Assembly (NCBI GenBank): GCA_027307045.1 | Contig: DAHUXR010000029.1 | Coordinates: 1-47,684, forward strand | DNA: 47,684 bases | Reading direction: 5' to 3' | Origin: Acidobacteriaceae bacterium | GTDB lineage: Bacteria > Acidobacteriota > Terriglobia > Terriglobales > Acidobacteriaceae | Part shown: positions 17,784 to 25,104 of the stretch, piece after piece | How the letters are laid out: every line of letters starts with the position of its first letter | Position numbering within the stretch: position 1 is the first letter of the stretch | Translations under genes and position numbers: made by a program | Notes under the pieces: model-generated | Told to the model about the DNA's origin: nothing | What the model saw: the letters and a program-made list of their open reading frames with translations, nothing else | Databases searched by the model: none

Positions 17784-17892
17784 CATATCCATGGCAGGTC
17801 ATGAAAGCCAAAACAGTGCGCGATAATGTTTGCCTTCCGGGGCGCGCACTGTCGCTTTTGTATCACGAATTAACAGATGGGCGGATCGAACC

Positions 17893-18111
17893 ATGGTGAA
17901 AAAGTTTACCTACTCTATTATCGGAATTTTATTATTTCTGCTCTCAGGAAGTTTGTTTTCGGGAGCCCTTGAATTCCACAATGCGATTGCTGATCGCGTG
18001 CAGCATTTTGAATCATTTCCTGAGTCCGCGTGGCTGATTGTTTTGGGATCGCTCCTGATTTCCGGAGCAACCGTCCTGCGCCGCCGGCGCGCTGCCGCCC
18101 GGCCCCGCTAG
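17893..18111 (+). CDS. 72-residue PEP-CTERM-like exosortase substrate candidate
   Basis: The ATG at 17893 begins a short protein with an N-terminal signal or membrane segment (KFTYSIIGILLFLLSGSLFS). Only about 20 residues of spacer (LEFHNAIADRVQHFE) follow before a C-terminal tail that looks like a PEP-CTERM sorting signal: Pro-Glu-Ser at 43-45, one hydrophobic helix (AWLIVLGSLLISGATVL, 46-62), then RRRR (63-66) and a basic tail. Known exosortase substrates carry the same tripartite tail. A TTG at 17830 would extend the frame by 21 residues but would bury the signal segment. The gene stands alone between two reverse-strand genes, with its own sigma54 promoter and a terminator. No exosortase is encoded in the window. 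Confidence 0.7.
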   Translation: MVKKFTYSIIGILLFLLSGSLFSGALEFHNAIADRVQHFESFPESAWLIVLGSLLISGATVLRRRRAAARPR

Positions 18112-18161
18112 ATATCTCCAGGAACAGCGCTATTGGTTCCCTCTGGTCCTTTGGAAAAAAC

Positions 18162-18185
18162 AAAGCCCTTCGCAAGAAGGGCTTT
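18162..18185. terminator. Bidirectional rho-independent terminator
   Basis: A perfect 10-bp stem, AAAGCCCTTC and GAAGGGCTTT, closes a GCAA tetraloop. It is followed by TTTTG on the forward strand and preceded by an A-rich run (GGAAAAAACAAAG), which gives a U-run on the reverse strand. It lies between the ends of the converging small gene (18111) and the tyrosine kinase gene (18215), and so can end both transcripts. Confidence 0.88.
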
Positions 18186-18214
18186 TGTTATGTCTAATGA
18201 TTTTTCATTTTTAA

Positions 18215-19144
18215 CTAAACCCCTGCTTTTGCCGTGTACCTGTAGTATCCGTTTTCCGGTGTTTCTTCAGCCGCATTGAAAACCACTCCCGTAATTTTGC
18301 GTGGGTCTACCTGGGCCAACACTTTGGCCAATGACTCACGGGGTGTCTTGCGGGCACGCGCCACCACCATCACGCTCTCGCATGATGAAGCGATCAATTC
18401 AAAATCGGCAAGGTTCAACGCCGGAGGCGAGTCCACCAGGACCAGGCGGAAGGATTCGGACGCCCAGCCCATAAACTCTTTCCAGCGCTGGCCGGAAAAC
18501 AGCTCGGAAGGCGAGGCGCTGGTTTCGCCGGCCGGCAAAATGTGGAGCCCGGGAATGTCAGTCCGGAGTATGGCGGATTGATAAGAGCAGTCTCTTTCCA
18601 GGATCTCAGCCAGCCCGGGTGATTCCGGATCGCCCGCCAAAATGGACAGTCCGCGCGTGCGCAGGTCGGCGTCCACCACCAGCACGGGCCAGTTTTCGAT
18701 CTTGGCATAGCAGATGGCTAGATTGAAGATCGTTAAGGTCTTGCCTTCACCCTGCGCGGAGCTGGTTATGACCAGCGATCGCGCGCCGGTCCGGGTTTGC
18801 TGTTTTACCAGGCGGGTACGGAGCGTGCGGTAGGCTTCCACGGCTGCTTGCATCGCGGGATTGTATTGCGATACCAGAAAGGACCGCTCTTCCGTCCGCG
18901 GCAACTTGACGCTGCGGCAATTTTCCAGCCGGACAGCAGCAACCCGGGAAGCAACTTCATTCGACTCTTCCAGCGGTTGCAGCAAGTGCTGAAGATCGAT
19001 CTGGCCGGAATGCGATGCTGCGGCCCCGTTGCTTTCCATGTGCTGCTTCAGCGAGCTGACAAGGTCCTGGATATTGACATTCGCCGTTGCCGGAACGGAT
19101 TCTGTTTTTCGTACGGTGCGCGTTTCGTTAAAGAATTTGCTCAT
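18215..19144 (-). CDS. Tyrosine autokinase of EPS synthesis (CpsD/Wzc-C type)
   Basis: This 309-residue cytoplasmic BY-kinase has Walker A SAQGEGKT (129-136), the A' motif VLVVDAD (154-160), Walker B LVLVDSPP (234-241) and a short C-terminal tyrosine cluster (NGYYRYTAKAGV; Tyr 300, 301 and 303), the autophosphorylation site of the family. The N-terminal 100 residues are a poorly conserved linker. It would work with the chain-length protein at 6555 in Wzc-like control of polymer length and export. The ATPase gene lies 52 bp upstream on the same strand, as in XrtA loci, and a phosphatase is encoded in the adjacent gene at 20283. Confidence 0.92.
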   Translation of the reverse strand: MSKFFNETRTVRKTESVPATANVNIQDLVSSLKQHMESNGAAASHSGQIDLQHLLQPLEESNEVASRVAAVRLENCRSVKLPRTEERSFLVSQYNPAMQAAVEAYRTLRTRLVKQQTRTGARSLVITSSAQGEGKTLTIFNLAICYAKIENWPVLVVDADLRTRGLSILAGDPESPGLAEILERDCSYQSAILRTDIPGLHILPAGETSASPSELFSGQRWKEFMGWASESFRLVLVDSPPALNLADFELIASSCESVMVVARARKTPRESLAKVLAQVDPRKITGVVFNAAEETPENGYYRYTAKAGV

Positions 19145-19196
19145 GCCGTCTTTGTTCCTGTCTAATCTTATTTCAAATCGTTATTGCTCTTTAATG

Positions 19197-20069
19197 CTAA
19201 GAAGCTGTTTTTGCCAAACTTTCCGGCGTCGCTACGGGCGCAGGCTGCTCCCAGCCCATTTCCTCGGCCGCTTCAAGCACCGCGTCCGCGCCGAGTTTTT
19301 TTAGCTGGCGCCGGAAACCAACGCCCAGAGTGTGGTCGCAAATCGAGTTGATCAGGCGCGGAACGCCATTCGTAAGGCGAAAAACTTCTTCCAGCGCCGA
19401 TGTGTTAAACGGACTCTCCCCGCGCAATCCGGCAACATAAAGCCGTTCCGCAATGTATGCCCTGGTTTCAGTCAATGTCAGCGCGCGAAGCTTAGTGACC
19501 ACGGAGATCCGCTGCTTCAACGCCGCTAATTCCGGCCTGGTCAACAGCGGAAGAAGTTCCGGCTGGCCGCAAAGAATGATCTGCAGCACATTAACGGGAT
19601 AATTATCCAAATTCATCAGCAGGCGCACTTCCTCGATCAGTTCCGGCGGCATCAGGTGAGCTTCATCAATGATAACCACCACGGCTGTGTTGCTCTTGTG
19701 TGACGCCAGCAGCAGCTCGTGCAGAGCACGCAGGCGCGCCGGTTTGGTCGGAGCAGAGGCATGAATTTCCAGCTCATCAAACAAAGCCTCGAACAGTTCG
19801 TCCTGGGTCAGCGTTGGATTCACCACAAAGGCTGAGCGCAGCGGCCGTTCGCGCGTAGCCTCATGTGAAAGGATGTGCTGCAGGCAGTAAAGCAGGGTGG
19901 TCTTGCCGGTGCCGATGGGCCCAATAGCGACTTGCAAGCCTTTGCGTCCGACCACTCCTTCCACCATGGCGCGAAGAGTGTTGCGATGCGGCTCCGCAAG
20001 ATGAAGAAAGCGGGGATCCGGCGTGAGCCGAAAAGGATCTTGTCTTAAGCCGTAAAAATTTGAATACAT
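19197..20069 (-). CDS. AAA ATPase of the XrtA/EPS locus (ExeA-like)
   Basis: This 290-residue ATPase begins MYSNFYGLRQDPFRLTPDPR, the hallmark of the ExeA/GspA-like group found beside EPS tyrosine kinases in exosortase loci. Walker A is GPIGTGKT (50-57), Walker B is VVVIIDEAH (130-138), and a sensor region with an arginine-rich C-terminal part follows. No membrane segment or peptidoglycan-binding domain is present. Its exact job in EPS export is unknown. It is the first gene behind promoter D (20131) and is probably cotranscribed with the kinase. Confidence 0.9.
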   Translation of the reverse strand: MYSNFYGLRQDPFRLTPDPRFLHLAEPHRNTLRAMVEGVVGRKGLQVAIGPIGTGKTTLLYCLQHILSHEATRERPLRSAFVVNPTLTQDELFEALFDELEIHASAPTKPARLRALHELLLASHKSNTAVVVIIDEAHLMPPELIEEVRLLMNLDNYPVNVLQIILCGQPELLPLLTRPELAALKQRISVVTKLRALTLTETRAYIAERLYVAGLRGESPFNTSALEEVFRLTNGVPRLINSICDHTLGVGFRRQLKKLGADAVLEAAEEMGWEQPAPVATPESLAKTAS

Positions 20070-20130
20070 TGCCTGCCTTAATGTGGACTTCCGCCATTCT
20101 TAGCCTGGAAGGTCAACTGCCTAACTTATT

Positions 20131-20146
20131 GGCAAGTCTGGTGCCA
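20131..20146 (-). promoter_or_regulatory. Sigma54 promoter D, for the AAA ATPase-tyrosine kinase operon
   Basis: On the reverse strand the site reads TGGCACCAGACTTGCC, matching TGGCAC-N5-TTGC completely and missing only the last A. It is the best consensus match in the window. GCTTTGG overlaps its left end, as at promoters A and C. The predicted start is near 20120, leaving a leader of about 50 bases before the ATG at 20069. The palindrome at 20225-20242 is centred about 114 bp upstream. Confidence 0.82.
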
Positions 20147-20224
20147 AAGCATCTCAATTAAGACCTAATATATTCAATAACTTATGGTGGATTTGCGACG
20201 CTCTGGCGAGTGGCTTTCACCCTT

Positions 20225-20242
20225 TGTGCAAGAGATTGCACA
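20225..20242. promoter_or_regulatory. Palindromic enhancer candidate 2 (upstream of promoter D)
   Basis: TGTGCAAGAGATTGCACA is a perfect inverted repeat: seven-base arms TGTGCAA and TTGCACA with a four-base spacer. It sits 78 bp upstream of the -24 element of promoter D, in the gap between the phosphatase-fusion gene and the ATPase gene. It is the reference copy for the three other sites. Confidence 0.72.
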
Positions 20243-20282
20243 TTTTGCAGCAGAATTTCCTTTCAAGGGGGAAACCGATGCT

Positions 20283-22040
20283 TTATCGACCACCAGCCGC
20301 TATTGTGGGTATGGCAGACGTGGACGCGGCGCGCTTCGCTTCTCCCACCCAGGATGCCAGGTTCTCCACGCCCTGGCGGACCTGCTCGCAGATCCTGCTT
20401 GTGGCAGCTTCATCGGCAAGATAAGGATCGGCAATATTGAGTGTTTCCGGCGTTCCAAAGAGTCCGAGCAAAGTTGTGCGGTCCGCCATTCCCGAAAATT
20501 CCTGCCGCAGGCGGTTGAAGTTTTCCAGGTCCATGGCAATCACCAGGTCAGCGTTTGCCAATTGATCACGTGTAACGCGCGCAGAGCGATGGAACGACAG
20601 ATCGATCCCCAAAGACCCTCCGATTCGCAGAATCTTTTGCGGACAGCTTCGACCTGTTTGCTCGTGGAATCCTGCCGAATCAATTGTGATGCCGCTCAGC
20701 CGTTTTTCTGCGAGCGCGGCTGCAAGCGGGCTCCGACAGATGTTGCCGTAACACAGAAAGAGAATCTTGCGTGCCCCACCTGCGGCTTTCAGCCGGCGCA
20801 ACAAGGCATGGTGACGGTGCAGTAATCTCCGTCTAATTTGTCCGTCTTTGACCTTGCGGTAGATAGGGCGCACTTGATCAGTCACTGCCAGAGCCAGCAT
20901 TCTCCGGGTGATCCCCAGATCACGCCAGTCAAAATGGTCCCAGCTTTCGCGCCCGACCAACGGACGTAGAAGCTCCAGAAAAGACAAAGCGCGTGAGCGC
21001 GTATGCAACAAGGGATCGCGCTGGTTTGCGCGGATGTTGCATTTGAGCCAGTCCACGTCTGTACGTAGGTCGCGTGTGTAATAAGGGGCTTTGTACTTTG
21101 GTTGCGGAGCCGGTTCCTCGCCTTTTGCGATTTGCAGCAGCCCCCGCGGAAAATCCACGCCGGCATCGATGGAAAGAGCCAGCGATCCCCAGAGACGCGG
21201 ATTAATCTCCATCAGCCAGTGTTGCCCTTTGGCGTCTATCTTGAATTCAACCATGGCCACGCCGTGCCAATTGAGTGCCGTTAAAAGTCTTTCGGCGTCT
21301 TGCAACATTCCCGCAGGCGGATGCATGGAACGGCGGTAAGCACTTGCTCCACCAGTGAGCGGATACTCATGCACGCGTTCATGCGCGAAGTGCCAGATTT
21401 TCTTGCCTCGGTTAAAGAGAAACTCCACACCAACGCCGCGTCCAGAAACGTATTCCTGCTGTTGGACCGGGGAAAATGGAAGCCAGCGTCGCAATTGCTC
21501 CTGCCGTTGGGATTCATTTTTCACGACGGCCACAGCAAGCGTCCGCAACGCACCATCGACCATAATTTTGCTGTGCGTCGGCTTCAGCACCAGTGGAAAC
21601 TGTTGCACAGGGCGGATTTCCGCCAGAGTGGCAAGTAAAACTCCGCCGGGCGCGGGGACGCCAAGTTGATGCGCAAGTTGCCATGTCTTTTCTTTATCCA
21701 GTGCGACTTCAAGCGCCTGATCGCCAGGAATGACGGCCTTGCGGCGAAGAGGATCGTTTTCATCCAGCTGCCGTAGCCCCAGGAGCGACGTTTCAGTGGC
21801 GGGCACAATCAACGTGTAATTGCGCCTCTTATCCTGCTCCCGTAACCATGCCTGGAATCCAGCCGCGTGCTCCTGAGAAGGCTGCTGCAATTTACGCGAG
21901 ATGTAGCGCGAGTGCATAGCCATGCAGCCCTGGGCTTCAGCCGCCAGGTCCACCTGCGCGCCGGCCCGACCCAGGCTCTGCACGGTTTCCAGGGCCGCGC
22001 GGCTATGTCCGTCGAGAACCAGTACCGTGATTTCACTCAT
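20283..22040 (-). CDS. Fusion of an ATP-grasp enzyme with a low-molecular-weight tyrosine phosphatase
   Basis: The start at 22040 overlaps the upstream stop (ATGA) and gives 585 residues; a start at 22064 is possible. The N-terminal two thirds is an ATP-grasp ligase (VLVLDGHSRAALETVQSLGR; QFPLVLKPTHSKIM; VEFKIDAKGQHWLMEINPRL with the E-x-N metal motif), like enzymes that join a carboxylate to an amine. From about residue 425 a Wzb/PtpA-type phosphatase begins: KILFLCYGNICRSP (the C-x4-C-R-S P-loop, nucleophile Cys about 430), then IAMDLENF and the acid motif ADPYL. Wzb-type phosphatases reverse EPS tyrosine kinases, and the kinase gene is adjacent. The ATP-grasp substrate is unknown. Confidence 0.85.
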   Translation of the reverse strand: MSEITVLVLDGHSRAALETVQSLGRAGAQVDLAAEAQGCMAMHSRYISRKLQQPSQEHAAGFQAWLREQDKRRNYTLIVPATETSLLGLRQLDENDPLRRKAVIPGDQALEVALDKEKTWQLAHQLGVPAPGGVLLATLAEIRPVQQFPLVLKPTHSKIMVDGALRTLAVAVVKNESQRQEQLRRWLPFSPVQQQEYVSGRGVGVEFLFNRGKKIWHFAHERVHEYPLTGGASAYRRSMHPPAGMLQDAERLLTALNWHGVAMVEFKIDAKGQHWLMEINPRLWGSLALSIDAGVDFPRGLLQIAKGEEPAPQPKYKAPYYTRDLRTDVDWLKCNIRANQRDPLLHTRSRALSFLELLRPLVGRESWDHFDWRDLGITRRMLALAVTDQVRPIYRKVKDGQIRRRLLHRHHALLRRLKAAGGARKILFLCYGNICRSPLAAALAEKRLSGITIDSAGFHEQTGRSCPQKILRIGGSLGIDLSFHRSARVTRDQLANADLVIAMDLENFNRLRQEFSGMADRTTLLGLFGTPETLNIADPYLADEAATSRICEQVRQGVENLASWVGEAKRAASTSAIPTIAAGGR

Positions 22041-22975
22041 GCTTCTGGCCTGTGCAGCCGCCATGCTGTCAATGCGGCACTTTCCGCGCTGGGAATGCGG
22101 GGCAATCGGTGAAGGTCAAGCGCGTTGCCGTCTTCTATTACTCCGCCTTCGGTAGTCACTGCCGCGCGATACGTTTTCTGGACCAACTGATAAGCTCGCC
22201 TGTCATAAGCGCCATTGGGATAGCAGAAGAACTCTACCTTCCGTTGCAGCCGCTGTTCCAGACATCGGCGGCTCTCCAGTATTTCCGCTTCGATTTCCTG
22301 ACCGCTCAACTTAGTCAAAATAGGGTGGCTCAGCGTATGCGACCCCACGGTGATGAGATCGCGATCGAGGGAACGCAGGTCATTCCAATCCATGACGTCG
22401 AAAGCCTCCCGCTGGGCAGCGGTCGGCAGGAAAGCCTCAGTAGCTCGTCTTACGGTCTCCTCGCCTATACGGCGTTGTTCCGGCGGCAGAGTTTTCATCC
22501 ATTCAACGATTGCGTCAACAGTGCTGCCGGGCGCCAGAAGTTTCATGCGCAGCTCGGCCAGGTCCGGGGCTGCAAGCGTCTGAAGACGGCAGCGCATTTC
22601 GTGATTCCAAAGCCACTCGCCGGATTCCACCAATGCAGGACAGACAAACATAGTCGCGGGCAGCTGCAACTCACGCAGGATGGGATAAACCACCGTCAGG
22701 TTATTGCGCAAACCATCGTCGAAGGTCAAAACGATTTCATGCGCCAACGGATGGGAACCATTCATTATGCGTTCCACCATCGTTCCCAGCGATACTACTT
22801 TGAAATGCCTGGCCAGATAACGTAGCTGAGCTGCCAATTCCCCGGCACCTTGCCGTGCCACGCCATGATACATAAGGATGCGTCCGCAGCCCTGGCGCCG
22901 CGCAATGACTGACGACAGGCCGCTACGGAACGAGATGGCGTGCCCCAAGGATTTCAATTCGGTTGTAACAGACAA
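22037..22975 (-). CDS. Polysaccharide deacetylase (NodB/CE4 type)
   Basis: This 312-residue protein starts at a TTG (22975) supported by GGAG eight bases upstream. The CE4 motifs are clear: motif 1 IVLTFDDGLRNN, motif 2 VGSHTLSHPIL, and FFCYPNGAYD. It begins without a signal peptide (RILMYHGV near the N-terminus). It would deacetylate the EPS or its lipid-linked precursor. Its stop overlaps the ATP-grasp/phosphatase gene, so the two form one operon, probably read from promoter G (23040-23055). Confidence 0.87.
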   Translation of the reverse strand: MSVTTELKSLGHAISFRSGLSSVIARRQGCGRILMYHGVARQGAGELAAQLRYLARHFKVVSLGTMVERIMNGSHPLAHEIVLTFDDGLRNNLTVVYPILRELQLPATMFVCPALVESGEWLWNHEMRCRLQTLAAPDLAELRMKLLAPGSTVDAIVEWMKTLPPEQRRIGEETVRRATEAFLPTAAQREAFDVMDWNDLRSLDRDLITVGSHTLSHPILTKLSGQEIEAEILESRRCLEQRLQRKVEFFCYPNGAYDRRAYQLVQKTYRAAVTTEGGVIEDGNALDLHRLPRIPSAESAALTAWRLHRPEA

Positions 22976-22983
22976 AAACTTTG

Positions 22984-22987
22984 CTCC
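22984..22987 (-). promoter_or_regulatory. Ribosome binding site that fixes the TTG start of the deacetylase
   Basis: On the reverse strand GGAG lies eight bases before the TTG at 22975. No ATG or GTG with a ribosome site lies nearby in the frame, and the conserved part of the protein begins soon after, so TTG is the likely start. Confidence 0.6.
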
Positions 22988-23039
22988 AGATGCCTTGGAC
23001 CCAGGTTCGCCCTGGGCAAAGCCTTAACCGACGTATGAG

Positions 23040-23055
23040 AGCAGTTAGGTTGCCG
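23040..23055 (-). promoter_or_regulatory. Sigma54 promoter G, for the deacetylase-phosphatase operon
   Basis: On the reverse strand the site reads CGGCAACCTAACTGCT. GGCA and TGC are present with GG-N10-GC spacing, but the first base is C and the base before TGC is C. It is a weaker match than the others. The predicted start is near 23029, 54 bases before the TTG start. The palindrome at 23192 is centred about 171 bp upstream. An overlapping alternative at 23015-23030 is poorer. Confidence 0.55.
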
Positions 23056-23191
23056 TTTGTTATCGTTTGAGGCGAAGCAAGGAGTCACGATATCGAGCGT
23101 CGTTGTGTTCGTGTTTCCACTAAGTTAGCTCGATTTGCCGCTTCTCATCCGCAACAGCAACGGTCTGAAAAGACAATCCGATTGCTCTTCA

Positions 23192-23209
23192 TGTGCAATG
23201 TTTTTCACA
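23192..23209. promoter_or_regulatory. Palindromic enhancer candidate 3 (between promoters G and H)
   Basis: TGTGCAATGTTTTTCACA has a perfect left arm and one mismatch in the right arm (TTTCACA for TTGCACA), with the same four-base spacer. It lies in the divergent gap and is centred about 104 bp upstream of the predicted start of H and about 171 bp upstream of G. Confidence 0.62.
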
Positions 23210-23278
23210 TCTGCTGAATTAGTTCTGCAAGTTTCCACGTAAGCCATTGCTTTCACAGAGACTTCCATACGACTTCAA

Positions 23279-23294
23279 CGGCATCTGCGTTGCA
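23279..23294 (+). promoter_or_regulatory. Sigma54 promoter H, for the second forward EPS operon
   Basis: CGGCATCTGCGTTGCA matches the consensus at GGCA and TTGCA with GG-N10-GC spacing; only the first T and the C after GGCA differ. The predicted start is near 23305, leaving about 65 bases of leader before the ATG at 23370. This also argues against the open frame from 23247 being translated from its first ATG. Confidence 0.72.
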
Positions 23295-23369
23295 CTATCC
23301 AAAGCCAACAGGCGAGCCGCGTCCAAAAATGAGGAGTTGTTGAAGAAGCACGACCAAAAACCGAAGCCG

Positions 23370-24314
23370 ATGACTCATATCCTTAGCGTGGACGTGGAGG
23401 ACTATTTCCAGGTAGAAGCGTTTACCGGATCAGTTGACCGAAAAGGCTGGCATCGATGGCCGTCGCGGGTGGTGGCGAATACTCACCGTGTGCTGGATCT
23501 CTTTGACCAGCACAATGCCAAGGGAACATTTTTCTTCGTCGGCTGGGTGGCCGAACGATTTCCGCACCTGGTGCGCGAAGTCCAGTCTCGCGGGCATGAG
23601 CTTGCCTGCCATAGTTACTGGCATCGTACGGTCTACAGCCTCACGCCGGATGAGTTCCGTAAGGACACGCGGCAGGCCAAACACGCGATTGAGAATGCAT
23701 CTGGGAGCCCAATCGCGGGTTACCGCGCGCCTAGTTGGTCCATCACCAAATCCTGCCTCTGGGCCCTGGACATCCTTGCCGAAGAGGGATTTACATACGA
23801 CTCCAGCATTTATCCCATTCGTCATGACCTTTACGGAGTGCCGGGTGCGCAAAGGTTTCCGTACACGCATGATTGCGCGAACGGACTAAAACTTCGGCAG
23901 TTTCCTCCTGCGACTCTTCGTTTTTTCGGTACAAATCTTCCCGCAGCGGGCGGAGGGTATCTGCGGATTTTTCCATCGGCTTTTACCGAACTTGCGTTTC
24001 GTACATTTGAAAAGAAGTACGGCGAGCGGGTTGTCGTTTATCTGCATCCGTGGGAACTCGATCCGGAGCAGCCGCGCATCAGTGGGCCGCTGAAGTCGCG
24101 TGTGCGCCACTATACCAACCTCAAACATATGCACGCGAAGCTGAATACAGTCTTGAGCCGGCGCAAGTTCCAGCCTTTTAAAGATGTGCTGGCCGAGGAA
24201 GCCGCTGAAACCGAGGCGCAGCAGAGCGCGCGCCATTCCTCCGGCTTAGTGGCCGATAAACACTTGCATGAACCGCGTCACGCGGTGGCGCACACCGCAA
24301 AAGGCAGAAGATGA
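23370..24314 (+). CDS. XrtA-type polysaccharide deacetylase (DUF3473 group)
   Basis: The gene is 314 codons from the ATG at 23370, where the family N-terminus MTHILSVDVEDYFQVEAF begins. The frame is open from 23247, but that start precedes the predicted transcript start. CE4 motif 1 has the variant VDVEDYF typical of exosortase-locus deacetylases, motif 2 is CHSYWHRTVY, and AGYRAPSWSIT and YLHPWELDPEQPR are present. A C-terminal DUF3473-like part follows (RHYTNLKHMHAKLNTVLSRR). The ribosome site is weak. It would deacetylate the EPS backbone. The stop overlaps the next start (ATGA). Confidence 0.9.
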   Translation: MTHILSVDVEDYFQVEAFTGSVDRKGWHRWPSRVVANTHRVLDLFDQHNAKGTFFFVGWVAERFPHLVREVQSRGHELACHSYWHRTVYSLTPDEFRKDTRQAKHAIENASGSPIAGYRAPSWSITKSCLWALDILAEEGFTYDSSIYPIRHDLYGVPGAQRFPYTHDCANGLKLRQFPPATLRFFGTNLPAAGGGYLRIFPSAFTELAFRTFEKKYGERVVVYLHPWELDPEQPRISGPLKSRVRHYTNLKHMHAKLNTVLSRRKFQPFKDVLAEEAAETEAQQSARHSSGLVADKHLHEPRHAVAHTAKGRR

Positions 24315-25099
24315 GGCGGCACTCTGCCAACAGAAACATGGTGCTTGCCTATCATGAGGTAATGCCTGAGTCGAACTACGCTTACTGCGTAACGCTAGCT
24401 TCGTTTGCTGAGCAACTGAGCTTGCTTGATTCACTGAAAAAGACAAAGTCATTCGATGCTCAGATTACTTTTGATGATGGCGAGCAATCACAATTTCACA
24501 ACGCGCTGCCATTGCTAACGGAATACGGATTCAAAGCGACCTATTTTGTCACTCCCGGGTTGATCGGCACGGCTGCAAAATTCCTCGGCTGGGACGACTT
24601 CAGGGCGTTGCAGGCTGCAGGACATTCGATTCAGTCGCATGGCTGGTCGCACAGGTTCCTTACGTTTTGTTCTGAAGCGGAACTGGCTCACGAACTGCGC
24701 GCATCAAGGCAGTCCCTGGAAGATAATCTTGGCAGCGCGGTTGCAGAAATATCGGTTCCGGGGGGACGATGGGACCGGCGAGTGCTTGAAGCTTCCGCCG
24801 CTGCAGGGTACCGGCGCGTTTATGTTTCCGATCCATGGGTCGAAGCGGAAATCGACGGAATCGAGGTCATGGGCAGATTCATGGTACGGCGGACGACGAC
24901 GATTACCGAGCTGACAAAAATTGTGGCGAAAGATCGAAGCGCACTGCGTAAATTGCGCCTGCGCTCTCAGCTTAGAGAAGGCTTGGTAGGCATTTTGGGC
25001 GACAGTTTGTACCACAGGATATGGTGCCGATTGAGTGGACATAACAATTTTGAAGCGGCCCGGCAACAGCAAATGTATCTCCGAGAGAAAGAGAAATAA
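24311..25099 (+). CDS. Polysaccharide deacetylase (NodB/CE4 type)
   Basis: This 262-residue protein has motif 1 AQITFDDGEQSQ, motif 2 IQSHGWSHRFL with the H-x3-H ligands, and SVPGGRWDRR in place of the usual SYPxG loop. There is no signal peptide. It is the fourth CE4 protein in the window and the second in this operon. The four may act on different residues or at different stages. The start ATG overlaps the preceding stop. Confidence 0.85.
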   Translation: MRRHSANRNMVLAYHEVMPESNYAYCVTLASFAEQLSLLDSLKKTKSFDAQITFDDGEQSQFHNALPLLTEYGFKATYFVTPGLIGTAAKFLGWDDFRALQAAGHSIQSHGWSHRFLTFCSEAELAHELRASRQSLEDNLGSAVAEISVPGGRWDRRVLEASAAAGYRRVYVSDPWVEAEIDGIEVMGRFMVRRTTTITELTKIVAKDRSALRKLRLRSQLREGLVGILGDSLYHRIWCRLSGHNNFEAARQQQMYLREKEK

Positions 25100-25104
25100 G
25101 CGGC

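Noticed and set aside
23182..23197. TTGCTCTTCATGTGCA as a forward sigma54 promoter
   Set aside because: The essential GG at -24 is TG, it overlaps enhancer candidate 3, and a better site (promoter H) lies at 23279.
23247..23369. Upstream extension of the XrtA-type deacetylase by 41 codons
   Set aside because: The extension begins before the predicted transcript start, contains promoter H, and does not look like the family N-terminus.
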